DNA of 64,000 nucleotides. Source: Magicicada septendecula. Taxonomy: Eukaryota > Arthropoda > Insecta > Hemiptera > Cicadidae. Both the position numbers and the translations under genes were made by a program. Positions 33,742-44,769 of the stretch are shown here, piece after piece. A model generated the notes under the pieces. The model did no database searches, was not told where the DNA came from, and worked only from the letters and a program-made list of their open reading frames with translations. The stretch covers positions 234,688,843-234,752,842 of the forward strand of contig CM068372.1 in the NCBI GenBank assembly GCA_034769895.1. The letters are read 5' to 3'. Position 1 is the stretch's first letter. Every line of letters begins with the position of its first letter.

Positions 33742-34479
33742 GTGCTGAATGTGAAACAAGAACTTATACTCCTACGTGCTTCTACCGACATAAATGCTAT
33801 GGTTTTAGTAAGCGGACAAACGACTGCTAATTGTGTTCTTGAACTAGATAAAGTTTACTGGAAAATGCCTTATGTACATGTAGCTAATGCGTACAGATTA
33901 CCACTGTTACGACTCATAGAGAAAGACCACCCGATAACTATGCCTTTTAGGACCTGGAAGTTGCACGAGTATCCTGCCTTACCACAGACTAAAAGGCAGA
34001 ATTGGATTGTCAAGACCTCGAGTCAGCTAGAAAAACCACGCTTTGTTGTGTTAGCGTTTCAGACAGCAAGAAAAAATGTACTGACAGCACACGCTGATGA
34101 ATTCGATCACTGTAACGTGATCAATGCGAGACTGTTTCTAAACGACAAGTATTATCCTTACGATAATTTAAACTTGGATATTGGGAAAGACCGTTTTGCA
34201 TTATTGTACAATATGTACGCCAGTTTTCAAAGTTCGTATTACCACCGTTTAGACGGCAGCCCAGTACTGACACCGGAATTATTCAAATCAAAAGCCCCGC
34301 TGTTTGTTTTCGATTGTAGCAGACAAGACGAAGCACTTAAGTCTTCAGCAGTTGATGTACGTTTAGAATTTGAATCGTCAACGAATTTTCCTACACAGAC
34401 GACCGCCTACTGTATGATACTACATGATTCGCTTGTAGAATATACGCCATTGTCCAACACAGTACATAGACGTGTTTAA
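33742..34479 (+). pseudogene. Double-jelly-roll capsid-like protein, 5' truncated
   Basis: A 245-codon open frame with strong similarity, by recall, to a family of arthropod-genome proteins annotated as double-jelly-roll-like, related to major capsid proteins of Polinton/adintovirus-type viruses. Marker segments are FRTWKLHEYPALP, TSSQLEKPRFVVLAFQT, NARLFLNDKYYPYDNLN, PLFVFDCSRQDEALKS and YTPLSNTV at the C-terminus. There is no ATG at the start (the codon at 33,742 is GTG; the first in-frame ATG is 33,799). The frame is open back to 33,712 but crosses a rearrangement junction at about 33,729, where arm sequence stops matching its twin. So the N-terminal part was probably lost or lies in a missing exon. 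Absent from the left arm. The rest is undamaged. Confidence 0.65.
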
Positions 34480-35959
34480 GTCTTATTTTATACATATTTT
34501 GTAAATACTAGTTTTAAATATATATATATTTTCATCATATTTGTAACATTATAATATTGGAGCTATGTGTGTGTATGTATTTTTAATTGTAAAACTAGTT
34601 TAGATATATTTTAATACTTGTAACAATATAATCTTGGAACTGTGTATGTTTTTTTTTTTTAAATTGTAAATATTAGTTTAGATATATTTTCATACTTGTA
34701 ACAATATAATCTTGGAGCTGTGTATGTATTTTTAATTGTAAAACTGTTTAATATAATCTTGGAGCTGTGTGTATGTATTTTAATAAATGTATATATATAT
34801 ATATTACACACACTTTATTATTATTTGTATAACCCACTCCATAATAATTTGATCATACACATACGCGCGCACGCACACACACATGTATTAAATTCAATAA
34901 ATAATAATGCGTTTGATAATGTTTTAATGCAAATAATTTTAGGAAAGTCTACATTCTGCATTCATAAGGAGATAGTCACTGCTTACAGCTATGTATGTCC
35001 ACAACAGAATTAGAGAGAGATATAAATGTCATCATACGCTGTGACCTACTTTCTAAATTTTTTACATTAAAAACGTTTGTTTAAAGCAATTTTTCAGAAA
35101 ATTTGTAACAGACATAATAATTTGATCATACACACACACATGTATTAAATTCAATAACACGCTTGATAATGCAAATAATTTTTACGTTTAAATAAAAATC
35201 TGCACATACATTAAAATTAAAATTAAATAAAATCTGTACAACTTACCAAAACTAGTATGTGCGTTGTCTACACTGAAGGCGTACAAACAGTCTTTCAACT
35301 ATTAAAAAAGATGCAGAGATTTCACGATGTATCAGCGATCAATGAGAAATTGCCACTATAAAAATACGGTAAGAATATATTTTCAGAAATTGTAATTTGA
35401 TCATACACACACGCGTACACACACACACACACATGTATTAAATTCAATAAATAATGCACTTGATAATTTTTACGTTTAAATAAAATCTATACACTTACCA
35501 AAAGAAGATGTGTATACTGGAAGACACGTAAGACGTACAGTATCAGCCAAACTAGTATGTGCGTTGTCTACACTGAAGGCGTACAAACAGTCTTTCAACT
35601 ATTAAAAAAGATGCAGAGATAGATTTCACGATGTATCAGCACATACACAAGCAGTCAAAATGAGAAATTTTCGCTAATTTTCTGTGCGTATATATAGTGT
35701 ACACTGTAGTGGGGAAAGCGCGTGTGTCCGTTTTTAGAGTAATTACTGTCAGCGGTGTTAATGCTTGACAGGTGTCAAATTAGAAAGTAGAGTTGTCCGT
35801 TTTTAGAGTAAATACTTTATAATCCTAATTACTGTCAGCGCTGCTAATGACTAGCAGGTGTGAAATTAGAATGTAGGACGTCGTACACAAGGTTAATGAC
35901 CTCTGGTTTAATTTAGCGAGTAATAACTATATCTAATTCCGTATCGGATCAATGCTGTC
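34480..35959. other. Right-arm-specific AT-rich tandem pieces
   Basis: No gene. Repeats of TTGTAACAATATAATCTTGGAGCTGTG occur as partial units (34,540-34,770). TTGATCATACACAC...ATGTATTAAATTCAATAA occurs three times (34,848; 35,122; 35,398). A segment with CTAGTATGTGCGTTGTC occurs twice (35,254 and 35,550). Confidence 0.7.
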
Positions 35960-36269
35960 AACGTACCCCGAATATGCATGCAATTATTTGTATAGTAATC
36001 AGAAATGTGTGTGAGAGAGACATTTTAATAATTTGTAGGTTGTATCTTACAATCATGAAAATTATTATTTAAACTGATAATTGTTTTATTAAAATCTTAC
36101 AATGACGAAATATTATTATTTCATTGTTTACGACCTGCGCGTTCTCTCTCTCTCTTAACATAACGCTTCGTGTGAAGCGTTTTGTAGAGCAGGTTTCAAG
36201 TGTTACGCATAAAAAAAAATCTCCTTGAAATAAGGTATTTTCAAAAGTTTTGTGTACACGTGTAAAACT

Positions 36270-37240
36270 GATGACATAAAGAGAGAGAGTTTATATCGTG
36301 ATCGACAACTGTGTCTAGAGACAAAGAGAGAGGAGGGGAGAGAGAGAGTTGATATCGAAGTCGTCAACAATTTACTATAATATAGTTTGAATTTCTCACC
36401 GAAGAAAAAAAATGTTGGCAGATCTGTTCTATACACACAATAATGTAGGATTGGTAACCCTGATCATATATATTTTAATATACACTATAATACACGCACC
36501 TATCAAGTTTGAACCAAGATGTGAAACGTAAAACGTAAAACGTAAAACGTAAGACGTAAGACGTAAAACGTAAACGTAAGACGTAAGACGTAAGACGTAA
36601 GATGTGAAACGTAAAACGTAAAACGTAAGACGTAAGACGTAAAACGTAAGACGTAGTGTGAGATGTGTACTGGAAGTAGCGAACTTTAAATACGGATGAC
36701 GCGAGCGACGGTATACCAAGAAATCGGGCGTCCGCTAGTAACAGTCACGGTGAATCTGCAAATACGCGTCTGCAACTCGGCTGTATGTGTTTTGTTTTGA
36801 CTCACCCATTATATATTTTTTCATATTTTATGCGTAACACTTTACCACACACAGACTTGACAGTATATTAATTTCTAAATCGCAGTCAATGACTGTCATG
36901 TACCAAAATTAGAAGTAGAACACAATGAGGTAGGCGATAAATATATTTCCTGGTGATTACATTTTAGTATCGCTAATTACAATAATCCATAAGTAGCACG
37001 ACGCTTATGTAAAACTGATGACAACTGTGTCTAGAGACAAAGAGAGAGGAGGGGAGAGAGAGTTGATATCGAAGTCGTCGTCAACAATTTACTATAATAT
37101 AGTTTGAATTTCCCACCGAAGAAAAATGTTGGCAGATCTGTTCTATACACACACAATAATGCAGGATTGGTAACCCTGATCATATATTTTAATATACACT
37201 ATAATACACACACATATCAAGTTTGAACCCATACATAGGT
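36270..37240. repeat. Duplicated end-proximal block in right arm
   Basis: The segment running from GTGTCTAGAGACAAAG through ATGTTGGCAGATCTG to GATCATATAT occurs at about 36,305-36,480 and again at 37,025-37,200, both in the same orientation. Only one counterpart exists in the left arm (21,780-21,940). Confidence 0.8.
36522..36655. repeat. GACGTAA/CGTAAAA satellite, right arm
   Basis: Inverse orientation of the array at 27,964-28,236, including its GATGTGAAAC interruptions. Its presence deep in one arm and in the spacer shows the satellite moved or expanded within the element. Confidence 0.9.
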
Positions 37241-37758
37241 TGGTAAACCTGATCATATAGGTTTAATATACATTATAACACACAACAAATTTGAACTCAT
37301 GCAAGGTTGGTAACCCTGATCATATATTTAATATATACACTATAATGCATCAAGTGATAGAAAGTGAAAGTGATCTAAGCTCGCGAAAGGCGGCATATAA
37401 AAAAATAACGCGGATGCTGTGGTCCAGATACGCGAAAAAGTCGCGGATCTTGACACAGATCAGCGAAAAAGTCGCGGATGCTGTGGTCCAGTAGAAAGTG
37501 AACGTGATCTAGGCTCGCGAAAGGCTGCATATAAAAAATTATATTCGCGGAAATTAGAAAGTGAAAGTGATTTAGGCTCGCGAAAGGCTGCATATAAAAA
37601 ATTATATTCGCGAAAATTCGCGGATACTGTGGTCCAGCGGTGGTGGGGAGAGCGTGGGAAAAAATCTTAGACCGCGGGAACGGCGGCATCTCTTTGATCT
37701 TGTTTTTTAAGAAAGGCGGCATTCCTTTGTGGGTCAGGAACCCCATTTTCCCCCTACT

Positions 37759-37764
37759 TCGATT
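37759..37764. repeat. 6-bp TSD right (TCGATT)
   Basis: Perfect match to 21,042-21,047. Confidence 0.9.
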
Positions 37765-37926
37765 GTTTTAATGTTTATGTAGTCAGCTATTTATTATACA
37801 TTTAATGTTTATTTTATTATTCTAACAAATGTATGATTTTAAATAATCGTCTTGTTTTGTTTGTATTTGAATTTTTTCTTTAATTAGTAGATTATTATTA
37901 TTGTGTTTGTAAATATTAAAGATTTT
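37765..37926 (-). other. Presumed 3' untranslated part of the Penelope-like element
   Basis: AT-rich, non-coding, between the GIY-YIG frame stop and the Polinton TSD. Confidence 0.4.
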
Positions 37927-38955
37927 CTAAGATAGTCCTTTGTTACCTTTTTGTACGTTTTTAATTAATTTGACATTTTGTATGTCTGGAAATTTATGTC
38001 TATTGTTTAAACAGTGTGTGGCTAAATTAGATTTGTAAATATTAGGTTTTAAAAACGCATTGCGATGTTGAATATACCTCTCGGACAGTTTTTTTTTCGT
38101 CTGGCCTACGTAAAATTTATTCCAATCTGGACATTCTATTTTGTAAACTCCATTTTTATTATGAATGTTGAATTTAGTTTTAGGTTTTATTTTATTAAAA
38201 ACAATATTCTCTGTGTTGTAAGATATTTTGAAGTTTGTATCTTTAAATAGTTTGCTTAGTTTACGAGTGATGTTTCCGTGACAAGTAAAGTTCATATATT
38301 TCATATTATCATTAGTGGAAGGATTTTTACACGAAGGTTTCTATGGTGTTTGTTTAGTGAGTTTATACTTTATTTTATTTTCTAATTTATTGATAGTGTT
38401 TATTTTGTATCGATTGTCTATTGCTGTTTGTTTGATAATATTTCTTTCTTTGTGTCTTTCTTCTTCATTTAATGGGATCTATAGATACGGATTCTTCATG
38501 AATTGAATGCTGCCATTTTATGTTGGGGAGGATGATTAGACTTATTTGGAATTATTAAATTAGTTTGAGATGGTTTTCTGTATATTGCGTATTCAAAACT
38601 ATTTTCAGTTCTGTTTATGATTAGGTGTAAGTAATTCAGTTTATTATTCGATTCTTCTTCTGTTGTGAATTTTATTTTGCTATATAAATTGTTAATTGAA
38701 TTTAATATATTAGAAATATTAATTCCTTTATTTTGGGATATATATAGAGTGTCATCAACGTATCCAAAGTAGCATCCTAAGGGGTCATTCAATTTTATTA
38801 TATATATTATTTCTTCATCACGTTTTTGTAAAACGATTTCGGAGATGATAGCGGAGGTTGGGGCTCCCATATCAAGTCCATCTGTTTGGTGGTATAGTTT
38901 GTTGTTACATTGAAAAAAATTATGTTTAAATGTAATTTTTAAATAGGCCTAATTA
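37927..38955 (-). pseudogene. Penelope-like element: RT C-terminus plus GIY-YIG endonuclease, degenerate
   Basis: Minus-strand reading from 38,955: KLYHQTDGLDMGAPTSA, then FGYVDDTLYI (the RT YxDD catalytic box), YAIYRKPSQTNLIIP and HKMAAFN. This is the order typical of Penelope RTs. A frame change at about 38,500 and two stops (near 38,475 and 38,340) follow. The C-terminal frame (38,304-37,927) carries NGVYKIECPDWNKFYVGQTK, the GIY-YIG endonuclease (V-Y at the first box, Y-V-G-Q-T at the second) with a downstream RYIQHRN. Homology starts abruptly at a stop at about 38,955, so the copy is 5'-truncated, common for this class. Without a working RT it is dead. Confidence 0.85.
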
Positions 38956-39092
38956 TATCATTTATTTTATTAATAAAATTTTATAATAATTATAGTAATG
39001 CGGAAAAATGTAATTAAATAATATCGTGTTTGTCGATCAAAAACAGTGTTTTTACTAAAAAATGAAGATAACGCAACTTTACGAGAAAACTG
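38956..39092. other. No supported gene
   Basis: Short AT-rich spacer. Confidence 0.5.
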
Positions 39093-39440
39093 TTCTATGA
39101 TGTGCTGTCCCCTAGTATCTTATGTAGGTTGGACGCTTCGTTTCATTTCATGTTGCATCACATAAGTTTTATGATGTGCTGTCCCCTAGTATCTTATGTA
39201 GGTTGGACGCTTCGTTTCATTTCATGTTGCATCACATAAGTTCTATGATGTGCTGTCCCCTAGTATCTTATGTAGGTTGGACGCTTCGTTTCGTTTCATG
39301 TTGCATCACATAAGTTCTATGATGTGCTGTCCCCTAGTATCTTTTGTAGGTTGGACGCTTCGTTCTATGATGTGCTGTCCCCTAATATCTTATGTAGGTT
39401 GGACGCTTCGTTTAATTTCATGTTCCATCACATAAGTTTT
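39093..39440. repeat. 74-bp minisatellite, five units
   Basis: Units begin ATGATGTGCTGTCCCCTA at 39,097, 39,171, 39,245, 39,319 (period exactly 74) and 39,367. The fourth is shortened to 48 bp. Each ends CATCACATAAGTT. Units differ by only a few bases, indicating recent expansion. Not a CRISPR array: there are no variable spacers. Confidence 0.95.
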
Positions 39441-40852
39441 ATGCCATTTAGCAAAACGTAAAATTTAGTATTTTTGCGGAGTCAAGTAGCAAATATAAGG
39501 TACTGTCTAATTATCTTCCAGTAGTTGTATTACTAGTAATAACTTGTTTCGATACTTAGGTCAACTACAGTTATAGGTCTATCTTGTTTACTTCTTTAAT
39601 TCTTATGACGACGTATGATTAACTCTTTCGTCGTAATCATAACAGTCGTCATCGTCGTCCTCGTCGTCGTCATTATCATCATCACCACCATATGATGACT
39701 GACCGTACGATGGACGACTGAGGGTTGCGCGGCTCACGCGAGGCGCGAGTTGCGAGATGTGCAGTGTCCCGAGTCTCAGTTAGTACTCCTGCCACTGGGT
39801 CAGATTGGGTTCAATTTATGTCTTTTTACTTATTGGAGGGACTGAAGGGACCCTCGATGGTGGATTATACCACCGGGGCTAGCGACTGTACGATGGTGGT
39901 GCTGCACAAGCTGTTATGCGTATGAAAAAGGACACAATCAATTCTTACCGTAACTGAGTTATGAGGTGTACAGCAAAATTTTCTTATAATAAGCCTGTGC
40001 CATTACTTCCAACAGGAAAAATGTCATTTGAGGCTATCTTTACATGGTGTTGTTAAATAATATTGATATTTTCCAACTACATTACTCGGAAAGGCTGCAA
40101 CACCAGTCGCTAGTCTATGCTATCTCGACCGTTTCTGTACGCGAGCGTGTGACGGGATGCGTGCAAACCTATTGATTACAGCAAAACATTCTGTATCAAA
40201 GTACGATTAGCAACAGAAGATTCTGAACTCAGTAGCTATATTAGACTTTTTGGCCATCGAAGTGGTTTAGGACAGGCGAATTTTACCCTACCCTACCCAG
40301 CTAGTAGGTGTTATCTTAAGTAATCACTTCCACAGACATACACATACCCCTAACGAATGTTACCCTCAGTCTCCTCTCTTACGAGTACAGAGATCCCCGG
40401 TCACCGTGTGGACATTTACCCAGACTTTGTACCCATGATGTAACGCTTGACTTTGCGACCAGGGAGAGAAGAGGACAATAAATCGTGGTGCGTGATACAC
40501 AGTAAGTCGTGGTATGTTATCATTGTGCGGAGGCGATGCCGGTGGCACGACCCGGAGCCCCAGACGGTCACCCTACAATTATCTCTCATTAACCGCCGTG
40601 CCACTTGATAACCTGCATATACGAGCACGTCATAGCCAATGCCAATTATCTTACAATGTTGAGTTACTTGTGCAGCTTTCTCTTTACCTGATAATAATAA
40701 TTATTATTGAATATTAGCTTCTTTATTCAAACGCCTACTTAAGTCTATGTACACATGCGTAATAAAAATAGGGAATGTTTGTGAAATGGCAGGTAATTTC
40801 AAAGATAGGCCTAATCTAAAAGATGCTGTACTTCATCTGTTCCCCCTCTCTA

Positions 40853-40857
<5 letters not shown>
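39441..40857. other. No supported gene; GTC/ATC trinucleotide tract
   Basis: A (GTC/ATC)-rich tract lies at 39,640-39,690. Short frames at 39,725-39,925 and 40,366-40,717 have no recognisable content. Confidence 0.45.

Positions 40858-40913
<56 letters not shown>
40858..40913. repeat. (CA)n microsatellite
   Basis: About 28 uninterrupted CA units. Confidence 0.98.
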
Positions 40914-40916
<3 letters not shown>

Positions 40917-43900
40917 ATATCAGCTTGTAAAAACTTTGCCGGCACAGTGTTTAGAAAACATATTTCAAACAATGGTTTTTATGAAGACAGCCATGAAGTG
41001 AAACTTATCATATTAATAGGGACATTATTTTATAAAATCTTGTGCTGTGATATTGCTAAGGAAAGAACCGCTTCAGCTGCATTCTCTAAACTTGTTGTCC
41101 GCCAAAAGTTAAATAAATTTGTATTATTTAATATTATTTAATATAAACATGCTTATGCAATGAATACGTTGCTAATAAAATAAAATAAAAAAATTAATGT
41201 AAATTATCATTGCTAATTGAACACTTTAACGACCATGGCGAGCGTATACCCCGCTTCTTTTACGCAATAAACATTTTAAAATTATGGCTCATGTGTTTTA
41301 TTCTGTTTCCCTTATTTTTAATATTTATTCATCTGAAATTGCATTATTCATCTGGCTTCTAGATTAAATGTTTATTAATATGTATTTATGAACTCAACAG
41401 AACTTAGCGATAAACTGAAATAAATAATGTGTTAGAACACTGAAATCTTACAGTGAGACAAATGTAAGATATTTTGGAAAAGAACTTATTAAAAAATTCT
41501 CACTTTTAAGTCATTAATTAATGTTAAAATGTGACATAGCTATACCATTTAACGCAAAATATGCTCTGCTAAAGCATACTTTGTACAGGTACAGTGTATG
41601 GCAAAAGCTGTGTTCTTCCCCCCCCACTGGTGGGAAAAGCGCCGAGCAGCGGTCAGACAGAATTCAGAGAATGCAGCACGCGATCCATATATTATACATC
41701 GATGGCGTATCCATACCATTACCCCAAAGATCGCGATTGTTTTTGGATTAATCCCCACAAAGCTAGGAGGAGCCAAAAATGTTAATGTTAAAAATTTGAA
41801 AAAATCGCAAAAATCCACGTGGGGTATCAAATTAAAGGGAATTTTAACCAAAATCTGATATAGTATTTGGTTATTTTAATTTAAAAATTTTATGATATCA
41901 GGGCTAAAAAGTGATCAAAAATTTGAAAAAAATTGTAAGAATCCATGCCGGGAATCACATAAAGAGAATCAAATCCGAATGTAATATTTACTCCGAAAAG
42001 TTGTTACCTTTAGGGGCATTCCGGGGAACAATAGAATTCAACATTTTAAGAAAATTGTAACGGCCTATGTGTTGTATCCAGTTATGAGGAATTGTATTTA
42101 AAATACAAACACGGTGTCTTTAATAATTTGGCAAAATTGATACATACTTCAACACTCCTTGCAAATTTTGGATCATCTTCAAAACGTTTGCATTTTACGT
42201 TCGAAAGAAATTATATAGCCCTATTGTTGTCATTTATGTATATTTGTCAAAAGTATTAAATATAGGCCTATAGATATTAATGGACCATACAAAAACTTAA
42301 AAGCTTGAACTGGGTTATTTGTCATTTAGCCAATATAGTTATAAATTTAGGTAAAAACCAATTCAGTAGGTTGGTAGTGTTTATTGTAAGATTGTCTGCT
42401 TAAAAATCTTTATTTTACTAAAAACAAAAATTAGTAGAGTAATCGTCGTTCTAGTAATGTTTCTGATTTAATATTATCTAAAATTACCCGATCTAAAGGA
42501 TTATCTAATATTGAAATTTATCTAATAAATGTATTTTGTTCAAAATATTGAGCTAGTTCGGCGGCCCAGGTAACTTAATAGTTATGATTAAGCATGATCA
42601 TTTGTTCAGTGGTACACGACTTCAATAAATGTAAGTAAAGGACGAAGGGGACTTGACCACTGAAGGTTTGACCCTGGTCTGCTGGAAGATTTATGTTTTC
42701 CCTGTTTGCCGCTACACAATGTGATTGCGCAGCGATGATTTACGGTCACAGACATAAACCACGAGTCCCACCCCACTTAGAGTTGGCTTTTCATCTGCGT
42801 TAACAAATATAAAGTAGCCAATAAAGTCATGTGCACTTTGTGAAGGGAAGGGGCATGAAAGTCTATACCGAAGCTACTGCCATCATCCCAGGAAACATCA
42901 GTTTACTGATTTTGCTGACTTAACAAAAAATATCAATGGCGAAGACAAGGTAGTTTCTAATCGCCAAGCGGAGTATGAAAACATAATTGCTCAGAGCATA
43001 AAAAACACACACACACCTCATGTACACATTACTCAGTGACTACCGTCTGTATTAACAATCTCTCTACTATCCATTCAGCCTACTACAGATATTGGGAGAA
43101 GTTGGATTTCACAATCAAGTCTGATTTCCCAGATTTCGAGCTCAGCGGTCTTCCGCGGGTGTTCGGCTTTCTCCTAAATCTTAATGTCTTATTAGCTCAG
43201 TTAAGCAGAAAAGAACCCAGACCAGAATCTTACCGGACGTGGTTCAGAAAGAAAGAGTCTCTGGAATACGCTGTATGGTGCTCGTCATCACGGGGAGATG
43301 GTTTCCCTTACCACCAGTGGTACTGGATTGAAGCAGTCTCTTAAATTTGCAGTTCTTGTTGAGTTTCAATTGAAAAAAAAATTATATCCGCCATTGCAAG
43401 CTACATAGAAACGTCGTAGCGTTTCAAATTATTTAAAAACAACGCATAAATGTAAGGCGTTAAATGTAAGTACGCTGAAAAATGTCGAATGTTTGAAAGT
43501 ATTATATCTCGTAACCAGGTATCTTTTTTTGTTGCAAATAAAAAAGGGGCTATAAAATAAATCGAAGGGAACCAAGGAGGTGACCAAACTTATAAAAATA
43601 TTGTCATTCGTCGAAGCTAAAGTTAGGCCGACCGTCGTCCGGCCAACTCAAGATATTGTCTACAAACTCCACTCGCTGGCTTTCATAAGGTTCTATTCAG
43701 TCACGTTGAATAGTTTTACACACACCTAACCGTGTACCCGTACATGCATTCACAATAATTAATCAATATGTAAGTACCCTACATGTCTAAATAAGCAAGA
43801 GCTCATACGTATGACTTCACTAAAAACTCAGTTTATGTGTATGTGCTCGTGTGTGTTTCATAAAGAGAGGAGGGATAATTTGAGTTTCGTCTCTGCAAAC

Positions 43901-44605
43901 AAATGAGAAACATTATTAGAGTAACGTAAGACGCAATGGAAGTCACTTGGTGCATAAACATTTCTTTCCTTTTCAGCGCACGTCTAATACCCACCACCCT
44001 GGCTATCATGCGCTCGTGCAAGGACGTGCAATTAAGAAGCGAATATTTATTGTGCACATAAATATTATTCAGCTCTTGAGACAGTTGCTATCATATTTTC
44101 AAATATGAAATAAAAATGTATTGAATCAATTGAGTATTATGATCAAGGATTATTTTAATAGATAAAACACCGCCTGATTCGAAATGAGATTCTGTGGTTA
44201 CTTGTAAAGAGTTCCGAGTTGTTAGGTTGCGCAACTCTTTCCATCTGTAGTTAGTAGGGTACAACTCCGTACTTTATGAGGAGGGAGAGTCTTGTAACGA
44301 GCAGGGAGAAATCGTCTCTAAACATGAAAAAATTTACCAGCTGCACAGGGTTAACGGAGTGGACTGGTGAGCGTCTTCAATAACAGCACATTCATCAGTC
44401 ATGGGTGAGAAAAATGCGGATGGTGAGAGTTGTGTGGTGTGTTTTGTTTAGCACGGAATGTCCTTTTATGCTTGGACAGGTTACTGCAGCCCCTTCTCAT
44501 ATTTTACTGAAAAAAGGAAGGGCAAAACAGAATCACAGAACAACAGTTTCCAGATAACGTACTTGAAAGATGACATGTTAACAGGAGCAACTATCATTCA
44601 CCCGG

Positions 44606-44607
<2 letters not shown>
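40914..44607. other. No supported gene
   Basis: Long AT-rich stretch. 41,760-42,060 contains two loosely similar pieces (AAATTTGAAAAA...GCAAAAATCCACG and AAATTTGAAAAAAATTGTAAG...AATCCATGCC). Frames at 41,549-41,858 and 43,036-43,344 (102 codons) match nothing I know. Confidence 0.4.
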
Positions 44608-44675
<68 letters not shown>

Positions 44676-44677
44676 CC

Positions 44678-44767
<90 letters not shown>
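44608..44767. repeat. Compound (CT)n-(CA)n microsatellite
   Basis: (CT)n at 44,608-44,672 with a CCC interruption, then (CA)n at 44,682-44,767. Confidence 0.98.

Positions 44768-44769
<2 letters not shown>

Larger units (their letters stand above)
21048..37758. mobile_element. Giant foldback Polinton/Maverick-like element
   Basis: 16,711 bp bounded by AGTAGGGGGAAAATGGGG and its exact inverse, flanked by perfect TCGATT duplications. AG/AGT ends, a 6-bp TSD and size in the 15-20 kb range are the known Polinton hallmarks, and a double-jelly-roll capsid-like gene is inside. Unlike normal Polintons (TIRs of some hundred bases to about 1 kb), most of the element is inverted repeat: left arm 21,048-27,625, right arm 29,598-37,758. 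No protein-primed PolB, packaging ATPase, Ulp1-like protease or c-integrase is visible. It is presumably non-autonomous, with arms full of microsatellites and internal duplications. Confidence 0.8.
29598..37758. repeat. Right arm of giant inverted repeat
   Basis: Inverse of 21,048-27,625 with extra DNA: 33,730-35,960 (capsid-like gene and AT-rich tandem pieces) and about 36,065-36,830 (second copy of the end-proximal block plus satellite). The additional DNA explains why the symmetry centre shifts from about 28,480 for inner markers to 29,403 for the ends. Confidence 0.85.

Noticed and set aside
34720-35013. 97-codon frame downstream of the capsid-like gene
   Set aside because: AT-rich and built from the local tandem pieces; not a plausible protein.
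21048-37758. The palindrome as an assembly or sequencing artefact
   Set aside because: Arms differ by many indels and by kilobase-scale unique blocks, and the unit is bounded by a matching 6-bp TSD. An artefactual fold would give identical arms without TSDs. Long-read confirmation would still be worthwhile.
43036-43344. 102-codon frame
   Set aside because: No family or repeat recognised and no supporting context.
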